DNA of 64,000 bases. Origin: Bifidobacterium scaligerum (lineage in GTDB: Bacteria; Actinomycetota; Actinomycetes; Actinomycetales; Bifidobacteriaceae). Shown piece by piece: positions 1 through 7,512 of this stretch (positions are counted from its first letter, which is position 1; each line of letters starts with the position of its first letter). Position numbers and translations under genes: made by a program. The notes under the pieces are model-generated. The model made no database searches. It was not told where the DNA came from and worked only from the letters and a program-made list of their open reading frames with translations. The stretch lies in assembly GCF_002802865.1 (NCBI RefSeq), contig NZ_PGLQ01000006.1, forward strand, positions 30,684-94,683, in the 5' to 3' direction.

Positions 1-1107
1 ATAATACCGTTTGCCGTATGAAATCTGACGAATCAGGGATTCGCCGCTGGGCAGCATGCCATCGGACTCCACCCACATGGCGCCCACGGGGATGAATCGT
101 CCCTCTTGGATGCGTTGTTTCATGCGGGCAAAGAGGTCGGGGTGGGCTTCTTCAAGCCATGCGTATTGTTGGGCGGAGCTCATGGCATACAGGTAGTCGG
201 GGTTCTGGTCCATCAAGGAAAGCGCGTTGGAGACGGTGCGGGCCACCTTGCGTTTCGTCTCACGTGTGGGCCACAGCCATGCTGAGTCAATGTGTGCATG
301 TCCGATTGCTGCCAGATGCAGCGCTGAGCCGCCGGTCGGAGTGTGGATCGCCTTATCCAAAGCTTGTCGTGCGGCAGCGACCGTGCTGAGATCGCGCATA
401 TCGAATCGGTTCAGTGAGCGTTGCAGCGCTTTGGCGAGCTTCCAATATCGCGGCGAGTCATGATCCACCTGTTCGATGGCCATGCTGACAGCGTCAAGAT
501 CCATGTAATATTCGGCGAGTTCATGCTCGTAGGCGCATACATCGATTCCGTGGAATTCGTATCGTACGTCCGCGCGGCCCGTGGGGCCGGCACCCCAAGT
601 GGTTTGCGGAAATGCCGGGATCATAGGGTTGTAGGCACCTTCGATGTACAACGTGAAATCACCGTTGTCGTCAATTACGGCGTCGCGTTTACCATCTGCC
701 GAGATGAGAGGAGCCCAATGGTTCCGAGGGTGAAGGCCTTTGATGACGGTGCCGTCTGGACGGTAGACCAGGCCCTCTACTTGGCCGCCGACAGGACCAT
801 CGAGGAAACCGAGATGAGCTTCGAGTTCGATGGCTCGTCCGCGAGCCTCCTCGACGGGAATATGGCCTTGCACTTTGAACCATGTCGTGCCCCAAGAAGT
901 ACCCCATGGTTCGCCGAACGGCACGCTTTCGAACGGGACTTCGCCGCGTTCTGCCCGGGCGAGGAACTCGTCGGCAGGTTCAGGCTCACCCTGATTGGCG
1001 AACGCCTGCACGTTGCAGTGGCTGAGTACCGGGTGGATTCGAGGTTCGATGCGTTCCTTCATTACTCGTTTGCAGCGCTCCACCTGCTGCTGTGGCTTAA
1101 GAATCAT
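1..1107 (-). CDS. Alpha-mannosidase, GH38 family (N-terminal 369 aa, runs off the left edge)
   Basis: The frame is open on the minus strand from an ATG at 1107 to base 1, so only the first 369 residues are present. The start is supported by an AAAGGAG ribosome site about 7 nt upstream. Residues 269-280 read GHAHIDSAWLWP, the GH38 motif whose His and Asp (H272, D274) bind the catalytic zinc. Further on is VGAMWVESDGMLPSGE, also typical of bacterial GH38. No signal peptide is seen, so the enzyme is probably cytosolic and trims alpha-mannose from imported oligosaccharides, for example N-glycan fragments. It faces a sugar ABC importer across a 323-bp shared control region, which suggests that uptake and hydrolysis are regulated together. 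Family assignment is firm; the exact linkage preference cannot be read. Confidence 0.95.
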   Translation of the reverse strand, partial: MILKPQQQVERCKRVMKERIEPRIHPVLSHCNVQAFANQGEPEPADEFLARAERGEVPFESVPFGEPWGTSWGTTWFKVQGHIPVEEARGRAIELEAHLGFLDGPVGGQVEGLVYRPDGTVIKGLHPRNHWAPLISADGKRDAVIDDNGDFTLYIEGAYNPMIPAFPQTTWGAGPTGRADVRYEFHGIDVCAYEHELAEYYMDLDAVSMAIEQVDHDSPRYWKLAKALQRSLNRFDMRDLSTVAAARQALDKAIHTPTGGSALHLAAIGHAHIDSAWLWPTRETKRKVARTVSNALSLMDQNPDYLYAMSSAQQYAWLEEAHPDLFARMKQRIQEGRFIPVGAMWVESDGMLPSGESLIRQISYGKRYY

Positions 1108-1157
1108 GAATAATGCTCCTTTGCAAAACTGGTACGGAATGACGCAATGCCCTTATT

Positions 1158-1338
1158 GTAGCTAAGCGCTTTGGTTATTGAAACGCGAAGAGATTTCCAT
1201 ATGGCGTGTCGGATTAAAAAACGCTGAAATTCCAACATTTTTTGTTGTGAAAAACTGTAAAAAAGCAGCGTGTCTCGAACGGGTTTGACAGAAATAGCAT
1301 TGTTGTTTTATGCTTTTTGTGTATAAACGCTTAGCTAC
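1158..1338. promoter_or_regulatory. Pair of inverted operator-like sites between the divergent mannosidase and importer genes
   Basis: GTAGCTAAGCGCTT (1158-1171) and AAACGCTTAGCTAC (1325-1338) are inverted copies of each other with one mismatch. Each is also a near-palindrome centred on GC (TAAGCGCTT, TAAACGCTTA), as in LacI or ROK-type operators. The left copy lies inside a candidate minus-strand promoter (TTTCAA, 17 nt, TACAAT) for the mannosidase. The right copy lies just past the plus-strand promoter. One repressor could therefore control both directions, perhaps by looping. No regulator gene is visible beside them; it may lie off the left edge. Confidence 0.6.
1285..1314 (+). promoter_or_regulatory. 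Promoter of the sugar ABC importer operon
   Basis: TTGACA at 1285-1290 and TATGCT at 1309-1314 are separated by 18 nt, close to the sigma-70 consensus. The transcription start would fall near 1321, directly before the operator-like site at 1325-1338. Confidence 0.6.
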
Positions 1339-1430
1339 TGAGTTGGTTTCCGGGAATCGGAGGTCACGAGTAGCTGGTGTTTGTCAAGGAAGACAACGAC
1401 GCATAAGCGTTGAAGGAAAAGAGGTCAACA

Positions 1431-2750
1431 ATGAACTCCCTCAAGAAAGTGGCAACGTTGCTCACCGTTACGGCGATGGCTTCCACCTTGGTCGCCTGCG
1501 GCCCGGGTGCTTCCAGCTCCAATGCCAATGCAAACACTGAAACGGTCAGCAAGGACCTCGGTGATGAGAAGATTGAGCTGAAACTTTGGGACGGTGCTGG
1601 TCTTAAGGCTATGGATGATGCCCTGATTAAGGCGTTCGAGGCCAAGTATCCGAACATCACCGTCAAGGCCACTTATGACCCCGACAACGTAAGCGCTCAG
1701 AACGGTCCGCGTGTCATCTCTGCATCCGAGACGCCTGATGTGGCGCGCATCACCGACATGGGTTCGGCCGTACGTGGCAAGCACGTCGTTGACCTTGAAG
1801 AATATGCCAAGCTATACGACTGGAATATCCCTGACAGCCAGACCGTCAATTACCGTCTCACGGATTCCGGCGAACTGGGCAGCGGCGACCTCTACGCCGT
1901 GCCGGATGGCTTCACGATGACCGGCATCTTCTGGAACAAGAAGATCGCGAAGCAACTGGGCATCACTGAAGCTCCGAAGACGGTGGCCGAGTTCGAAGCG
2001 GATCTGCAGAAGGCTAAGGATGCAGGTGTTCAGCCGATGATGGCTTCCTCCAAGGATGCAGGCATTATCCATCTCATCGACGGACTGATCATTAATGAGA
2101 ATGGCGTCGATGCGGTGCGTGCATGGACGCAGCAGCGTGACGGCGCAACTATTGACACCGACGGAACCGCCAAGGCTGCGCAGTACATTGCCGACTGGGC
2201 CAGCAAGGGATACTTCCCCGATGGCGTGAACGCACTTGATTCCTCTACGGCGCTGGCGCGCTTCACCAAGGGTGAGGGCCTGTTCTTCCCCGCTGGCAAC
2301 TGGTATACGTCGTCCGTGTCCGAAGCACTTGGTGAGGATGCCGGATTCATCGCCGTGCCGCCGAAGACCGAAGGCGAGGGTGCCGGCGGCGCACTGGATG
2401 GTGCCACTCCGTTCGGTATTCCCACCAATGCCAAGCACAAGAACGCTGCGGCTGCATTCCTGAACTTCCTGACCACTGACGAAGCACGTCAGATCGCCAT
2501 CGACAACGGTTATGCTCCGCTGGGCGAAGGTGAAGCCAAGAGCGACGATCCGGTTATGCAATCTGTGCTGGATACCTATGCGGCTTTCATCAAGGGTGGC
2601 AACACCGCGACGCATATCTCCAACTCGACGGCTGGCATTCAGGCCAACGCTCTGATTCCGGCCATTCAGGAGCTCGTGGATGGCTCGCTCAAGCCGGCCG
2701 ACTTCGGTGCTGAGATTCAGGCCAAGTACGCGGACGAGCTTGGCAAGTAA
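1431..2750 (+). CDS. Sugar ABC transporter, lipoprotein solute-binding protein
   Basis: This 439-aa family 1 extracellular solute-binding protein begins MNSLKKVATL. It has a lipoprotein signal ending in the lipobox LVAC, so it should be anchored on the outer face of the membrane and deliver an oligosaccharide to the two permeases downstream. ATG 1431 is chosen over an in-frame TTG at 1410 because AAAGAGG precedes it and the signal peptide then has normal length. The next gene is 142-172 bp downstream, depending on its start. No ATPase is encoded here, as is usual for bifidobacterial sugar importers that share one MsiK-type ATPase. The neighbours (GH38 and GH13) suggest a mannose- or glucose-containing oligosaccharide, but the substrate is inferred. 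Confidence 0.93.
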   Translation: MNSLKKVATLLTVTAMASTLVACGPGASSSNANANTETVSKDLGDEKIELKLWDGAGLKAMDDALIKAFEAKYPNITVKATYDPDNVSAQNGPRVISASETPDVARITDMGSAVRGKHVVDLEEYAKLYDWNIPDSQTVNYRLTDSGELGSGDLYAVPDGFTMTGIFWNKKIAKQLGITEAPKTVAEFEADLQKAKDAGVQPMMASSKDAGIIHLIDGLIINENGVDAVRAWTQQRDGATIDTDGTAKAAQYIADWASKGYFPDGVNALDSSTALARFTKGEGLFFPAGNWYTSSVSEALGEDAGFIAVPPKTEGEGAGGALDGATPFGIPTNAKHKNAAAAFLNFLTTDEARQIAIDNGYAPLGEGEAKSDDPVMQSVLDTYAAFIKGGNTATHISNSTAGIQANALIPAIQELVDGSLKPADFGAEIQAKYADELGK

Positions 2751-2922
2751 TCGATTGCTTGACTAGCTGCCGTGTATGGCCAGGCATCGACCATACACGG
2801 TGTAAGTGGCCGGTTGGCTCGACAGGGCCGACTGGCCACCCTCTATGCAAAACACCCAGTGGAAACGAAACGGTACATGAAAGCAGACGGCAATGTCTTC
2901 TGAGCTTCTTGCTGGAGAGCGT

Positions 2923-3882
2923 ATGGCGGAGCGCTCGTCAGCTCATCAACAATCCGCACCGGCAGCGTCGTCAATCGACGGGAAGCTTGCCGCCAATAAG
3001 CGTAAGGAACAGATCAAGCGGGCCATTCGCGGATACCTGTTCATTCTTCCGGCATTGCTGTTCTATGTGATGTTTGAGCTGTGGCCAATCATTCAGACCG
3101 TTTGGTACTCGTTCTACAACTGGAACGGCATTGATGCGAGTACTTGGGTGGGCTTCGGCAACTATATCCGTGTGTTCACGGATTCCGAACTCTTCAGCAG
3201 CATCGGCCATGCGTTCTATCTGATCATCTTCTTCTCCATCATCCCCGTTGGCCTCGGCCTGATTATCGCTGCGCTGATTAAAGACGTGAAGTCGCAGATG
3301 GGCAAGGGTTTCGCCCAAGTTTGCCTGTTCCTGCCCCGAGTTATCCCTGGCGCCGCAGCTGCTGTGGCTTGGACTTGGATGCTTGCGGATAACGGCACTG
3401 TCAACCAGATGCTTAAAGCGGTTCATCTTGGCGGTTTCGCACATACTTGGCTTGGCGATCAGAGCACTGCATTGAATGCAGTCGGTGTGATTGGCTGCTG
3501 GCTGCAGCTTGGTTTCTGCATTGTGCTTCTGCTCTCCGGCATCGGCGCGATTGATCAGTCTCTCTATGAGGCCGCTTCTTTGGATGGTGCAGGTTGGTGG
3601 CGTCAGTTGTTTGCCATCACCATCCCCGGTCTGCGTGGCCAGATCAGCGTCTGCTTCACCATGACCATCGTTGCCGCGCTCGCCAGCTTCGATGTGGTGT
3701 TCATGTCAACCCAGGGAGGTCCGGGAACCTCAACCATGGTGCCTGGCGTACAGGTTTACCGCCTCGCCTTCCAGCAAAGCCGTGTGGGTCTGGCCTCGGC
3801 GCTCGCCGTGGTGCTGATGGTTATGGTGCTGTTGGTTGTTGGCCCATTGCAGCGTCTTATTGAAGGAAAGAAGGAGGCCTAA
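2923..3882 (+). CDS. Sugar ABC transporter permease (MalF/UgpA-like)
   Basis: This is the first of two membrane subunits of the importer. It has about six hydrophobic segments beginning with GYLFILPALLFYVMFELWP. The cytoplasmic loop YEAASLDGAGWWRQLFAITIP is the EAA motif that contacts the ATPase. ATG 2923 is preceded by GGAGAG at a good distance. An in-frame ATG at 2893 would add ten residues but has no ribosome site. The gene ends 2 nt before the next permease, whose AAGGAGG ribosome site lies inside this gene's 3' end, so the two are translated together. Confidence 0.93.
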   Translation: MAERSSAHQQSAPAASSIDGKLAANKRKEQIKRAIRGYLFILPALLFYVMFELWPIIQTVWYSFYNWNGIDASTWVGFGNYIRVFTDSELFSSIGHAFYLIIFFSIIPVGLGLIIAALIKDVKSQMGKGFAQVCLFLPRVIPGAAAAVAWTWMLADNGTVNQMLKAVHLGGFAHTWLGDQSTALNAVGVIGCWLQLGFCIVLLLSGIGAIDQSLYEAASLDGAGWWRQLFAITIPGLRGQISVCFTMTIVAALASFDVVFMSTQGGPGTSTMVPGVQVYRLAFQQSRVGLASALAVVLMVMVLLVVGPLQRLIEGKKEA

Positions 3883-3884
3883 TC

Positions 3885-4709
3885 ATGAAGAAGCCGCTTT
3901 CCGTTCGTGCGGCCGGCAACATCGTGCTGGTCGTGATGATTCTGTTCTCGATCCTGCCGTTCTTCAGCATGTTCTCCGCGGCCATCCAGCCGCAGGGTTC
4001 TATGCCGGAAGGAATCCAGTTCACCGCGCATCCCCATTGGGAGAACTTTGTAGATGCGTGGAACATGGCCAATATTCTGCCGTTGCTCAAATCCAGCACT
4101 ATTCTTGTGCTGGTTGTTGTGCCGACGGTGGTGTTCTGCTCGGCACTTGGCGGATATGCCCTTGCACAGCTGCGTATTCCAGGACGCGGCATTATCTACG
4201 CCATCTTCCTGATCGGTCTGACGATTCCGTTCGAGACTCTGGTTACTCCGCTGTATTATGAGATGGATGGTCTGGGTTTGCTCAACACCCGTTGGGCGCT
4301 AATACTGCCATTGATCGGCTTGAACCTGTCTTTCGGAATCGTATGGATGCGGTCCCATTTCGAGCAGATGCCGCGTGATCTTATGGAAGCCGCATCCATC
4401 GATGGTGCCGGCGATTTCCGTACGTTCATTCATATTCAATTGCCGCTGTCGCTGCCGGCACTGTCTTCGCTAGCGATTCTGACATTCCTATCCACGTGGA
4501 ATCAGTTCCTGCTGGCGGTCGTGTTGATTAACGATCCGCTGAAGCGCACTATGGCAGGTGCCTTGCAGTCGTTCGTCGGCACGTACCAGACTGATGTAGT
4601 GCTGCTGAATGCAGGTGCTCTGCTCATTATGGCACCGACGATGATTCTGTTCATCGTCTTGCAGCGTTACTTCATTCGCGCCATGCTGGCCGGCTCGGTC
4701 AAGGGCTGA
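3885..4709 (+). CDS. Sugar ABC transporter permease (MalG/UgpE-like)
   Basis: This 274-aa protein is the second membrane subunit of the importer. It has six predicted transmembrane segments and the EAA-loop sequence LMEAASIDGAGDFRTFIHIQ. ATG 3885 has the strong ribosome site AAGGAGG 8 nt upstream, within the end of the preceding gene. Its own stop is 41 bp before the alpha-glucosidase start, so all four genes (binding protein, two permeases, GH13) probably share one transcript from the promoter near 1300 to the terminator at 6431. Confidence 0.94.
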   Translation: MKKPLSVRAAGNIVLVVMILFSILPFFSMFSAAIQPQGSMPEGIQFTAHPHWENFVDAWNMANILPLLKSSTILVLVVVPTVVFCSALGGYALAQLRIPGRGIIYAIFLIGLTIPFETLVTPLYYEMDGLGLLNTRWALILPLIGLNLSFGIVWMRSHFEQMPRDLMEAASIDGAGDFRTFIHIQLPLSLPALSSLAILTFLSTWNQFLLAVVLINDPLKRTMAGALQSFVGTYQTDVVLLNAGALLIMAPTMILFIVLQRYFIRAMLAGSVKG

Positions 4710-4750
4710 TGGTCGCGGCGTAACGGCGTGCTTTCTGAAAGGCAGTGATT

Positions 4751-6397
4751 ATGACGATTGCAACTCGCCAAGCCCCATCCTTCTGGGATACGGCTTTGGT
4801 CTACCAAATCTATCCTCGATCGTTCATGGATGGTGATGGCGATGGCATCGGTGATTTTCCCGGTGTGCTCCGACGTATGGACCATCTTGTGGAGCTTGGC
4901 GTAGATGCAATCTGGTTTTCGCCGTTCTATCCTTCGCCATTGGTGGATGGAGGATACGATGTGGCCGACTACCGTAACGTGGACCCCCGTCTGGGAACGC
5001 TGGAGGACTTCGATGCGGTTGTTGCTTCGGCGCACGAACACGGTATCCGTATTCTGGTGGATATCGTTCCCAACCATACGTCATCCAAACATCCGTGGTT
5101 CATTGAAGCGCTCGCTGCGGAACCGGGCTCGCCGGCCCGTGACCGGTATGTGTTCAGGATGGGTCGGGGAGACCATCACGAGTTGCCTCCGACCAACTGG
5201 CAGAGCAATTTCGGCGGCAGCGCTTGGGAACCGTGCGGTGACGGATGGTATTACCTGCATCTGTTCGACAAGGAGCAGCCGGATCTCAACTGGGAAAATC
5301 CGCAAGTCCATGAGGATTTTCGCCGCACGTTGAGATTCTGGGCGGACCGGGGCGTTGACGGTTTCCGTATCGATGTGGCGCATGGCCTGTCCAAAGATCT
5401 TTCGGAACCATTGCGGGACAGGCCCGATCCAACGTTGGTCTCGCCGCAGGCCGACGATGGCAGCGACCCGCTTTGGGATCGAGACGCGGTGCACGATATC
5501 TATCGTGAATGGCGTCAAGTCATGAACGAGTATGTTCCTGCACGCTACAGTATCGGCGAAACTTGGAGTCCTTTCACTCCGCGCGTGTTTGATTACGCGC
5601 GCAAGGACGAACTTGACGGCGTGTTCGACTTTTCGCTCCTGAAGGCATATTGGGGTCGTGACGAGTACCGTAAGGTTATCGAACGCACGTATAGGGGCTT
5701 CCGTGCGGTCGATGGTGCTCCGACATGGACACTGTCGAATCATGATGTGCCTCGCCATGCGACTCGGCTGGGTTTGCCTGCGGATGTCGATTTGAATGAA
5801 TGGATTACATCTGCTGGCACGATGCCACAGGTCAACCCTGTCGAAGCTTCCGAGCGAGCTCGCTCCGCTACCTTGATGATGCTCGGCCTTCCCGGCACCG
5901 CATATATCTATCAAGGCGAAGAACTCGGCTTGCCCGAGGATTTTGACTTGACCGAGGACGAATTGCAGGATCCTCAGTGGGAACGCAGCGGTCATACCAT
6001 GCGAGGTCGTGATGGTTGCCGTATCCCGCTGCCGTGGGAGCGGGAATCGGTTGCTTTCGGCTTTAACAACACCGGTCGTTCATGGCTGCCGCAGCCTGAC
6101 TGGTATGGCAGATTTGCCGCAGACGCAGAGGCGGATGAGCCTGATTCGTTCCTGACCATGTATCGCAAGGCCATCGCCTTGCGCCGGACGTATTGCCAAT
6201 CCGATTTGGATATGATCTGGCATGATGACAATCCGGCCGTGCTGCATTACAGTCGTCCGACCGGACTGCATGTGCTGGTCAACTTCGGTACTGATCCCGT
6301 TGAGTTGCCCTCTGATGCAGAGCTGCTGATGGGCACCCATATTAATGATGGACGATCGGTTCCGCCGTCCCACGCGGCATGGTTCACGGTCGGCTGA
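4751..6397 (+). CDS. Alpha-glucosidase / oligo-alpha-glucosidase, GH13
   Basis: This 548-aa cytosolic enzyme has the GH13 (beta/alpha)8 barrel in order: the N-terminal YQIYPRSFMDGDGDGIGD, VDIVPNHTS, GFRIDVAHG with nucleophile D208, SIGETWSP with acid/base E270, and SNHDVPRH with D332. It lacks a signal peptide, as expected for an enzyme that acts on imported sugars, and releases glucose from short alpha-glucosides. ATG 4751 follows GAAAGG at about 8 nt; a GTG at 4745 is in frame but less well placed. It is the last gene of the importer operon and is followed by a strong terminator. Pairing with GH38 across the divergent promoter is odd: either the locus handles mixed alpha-mannoside/alpha-glucoside chains or one enzyme is only co-regulated. 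Confidence 0.95.
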   Translation: MTIATRQAPSFWDTALVYQIYPRSFMDGDGDGIGDFPGVLRRMDHLVELGVDAIWFSPFYPSPLVDGGYDVADYRNVDPRLGTLEDFDAVVASAHEHGIRILVDIVPNHTSSKHPWFIEALAAEPGSPARDRYVFRMGRGDHHELPPTNWQSNFGGSAWEPCGDGWYYLHLFDKEQPDLNWENPQVHEDFRRTLRFWADRGVDGFRIDVAHGLSKDLSEPLRDRPDPTLVSPQADDGSDPLWDRDAVHDIYREWRQVMNEYVPARYSIGETWSPFTPRVFDYARKDELDGVFDFSLLKAYWGRDEYRKVIERTYRGFRAVDGAPTWTLSNHDVPRHATRLGLPADVDLNEWITSAGTMPQVNPVEASERARSATLMMLGLPGTAYIYQGEELGLPEDFDLTEDELQDPQWERSGHTMRGRDGCRIPLPWERESVAFGFNNTGRSWLPQPDWYGRFAADAEADEPDSFLTMYRKAIALRRTYCQSDLDMIWHDDNPAVLHYSRPTGLHVLVNFGTDPVELPSDAELLMGTHINDGRSVPPSHAAWFTVG

Positions 6398-6430
6398 GCC
6401 GATAACGGCGGTTTAGCCGTTCATATTCTT

Positions 6431-6477
6431 GCGGCGGGTCTTGTTTTCCCCTTTTCTCAAGACCCGTCGCATTTTTT
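6431..6477 (+). terminator. Intrinsic terminator of the importer / alpha-glucosidase operon
   Basis: The arms GCGGCGGGTCTTG (6431-6443) and CAAGACCCGTCGC (6458-6470) pair over 13 positions with one G-T pair around a 14-nt loop, followed by six T. Confidence 0.9.
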
Positions 6478-6691
6478 ATGCTGCTGTGCATCATGTGGCA
6501 GCGTGTTGCCTCGATTCGGACCATGCGATTCTGGGGCGCAACTATTTTTGGCTGATTTGCGGTCGGGGGGGCATCGGGAAATCGTCGGAGACCGCTGGGG
6601 GAAAACTCAACTCAACTCCTCCTCGCGAACGCTATAGACTTGAATACATGAGGCGAAGTGGTGCGCGACGTCGTCCGAAGCGTTCGCCGTC

Positions 6692-6718
6692 GTCCGAAAC
6701 GTCCGAAACGTCCGAAAC
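6692..6718. repeat. Three tandem copies of a 9-bp unit upstream of an ABC gene
   Basis: GTCCGAAAC occurs three times without gaps and ends 16 bp before the ATG at 6735. Two looser copies (GTCCGAAGC and TCGTCCGAA) lie just upstream. The array sits in the 5' leader, so it could affect translation or bind a regulator; neither is shown. Confidence 0.8.
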
Positions 6719-6734
6719 GTACAAGGGGTGTGCG

Positions 6735-7436
6735 ATGGCGTATATCGAATTCGATCATGTGGTCAAGGAGTATGCGTCCGGTTCCGCGGCGATTCGGGCG
6801 CTGGATGAGGCGAGCTTCACCGCCGATCAGGGCGAGTTGACGGTGATCCTAGGCCAATCGGGCGCAGGCAAGACCACGGCGCTGAACATTCTGGGCGGCA
6901 TGGATACCGCCACGTCCGGTCGCGTGGTGGTCGGCGGTCGCGATATCACCGGGCTGAGCCGCCGCGAACTCATCGCATACCGTCGTACCGACATCGGTTT
7001 CGTATTCCAGTTCTACAATCTCGTGCCGAATCTGACCGCGCTGGAAAACGTGGAATTGGCCAGCCAGATCTGCCCGGATCACTTCGATCCGGCTGAGACG
7101 TTGCGCAAGGTCGGGCTGGGGGAAAGACTCGATAATTTCCCTGCGCAACTTTCCGGCGGCGAGCAGCAGCGCGTCTCCATCGCCCGCGCCATCGCCAAGA
7201 AACCGAAGCTGCTGCTGTGCGATGAGCCGACTGGCGCGCTCGACTACGAGACCGGCAAGGAAGTGTTGCAGTTGCTGCAGGATATCTGCCAGACGCAGGG
7301 CATGACCGTCCTGATCATCACGCACAATTCCGCGCTCGCGCCAATGGCGCACAAGGTGATCCGATTCCGGTCCGGCAGGGTGGTGGGCGAAGAAATCAAC
7401 GCTCAGCCCACACCGATTGCGGATATCGAGTGGTGA
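6735..7436 (+). CDS. ABC transporter ATP-binding subunit, MacB/LolD-like
   Basis: This 233-aa ATPase has Walker [10 protein letters not shown] (from residue 40), signature LSGGEQQR, Walker [13 protein letters not shown] and a His switch in IITHNSAL, all intact. The sequence is of the type that partners with FtsX-like permeases, and such a permease follows directly. ATG 6735 is chosen because AAGGGG lies 7 nt upstream; an upstream ATG at 6648 would add a basic repetitive leader encoded by the 9-bp repeat. The pair probably moves a lipid, peptide or drug out of the membrane or works by mechanotransmission; the substrate is unknown. Confidence 0.93.
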   Translation: MAYIEFDHVVKEYASGSAAIRALDEASFTADQGELTVILGQSGAGKTTALNILGGMDTATSGRVVVGGRDITGLSRRELIAYRRTDIGFVFQFYNLVPNLTALENVELASQICPDHFDPAETLRKVGLGERLDNFPAQLSGGEQQRVSIARAIAKKPKLLLCDEPTGALDYETGKEVLQLLQDICQTQGMTVLIITHNSALAPMAHKVIRFRSGRVVGEEINAQPTPIADIEW

Positions 7437-7440
7437 GGCG

Positions 7441-7512
7441 GTGAAATACATCGTGAAACACCCCGTGAAACGAAATCGCACGGTGAAATACCATGTGAAA
7501 CAATCCGTGAAA
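7441..7512 (+). repeat. Six in-frame GTGAAA units on a 12-bp period at the start of the permease gene
   Basis: GTGAAA occurs at 7441, 7453, 7465, 7483, 7495 and 7507, all in one frame with spacings of 12, 12, 18, 12 and 12. Each could be a GTG start codon. If translated, the segment gives repeated Val-Lys pairs in a very basic N-terminus before the first membrane segment. Confidence 0.85.

Noticed and set aside
421..1113. Plus-strand open frame of 230 aa
   Set aside because: It is antisense to the GH38 gene, whose minus-strand frame has a ribosome site and the family's zinc motif.
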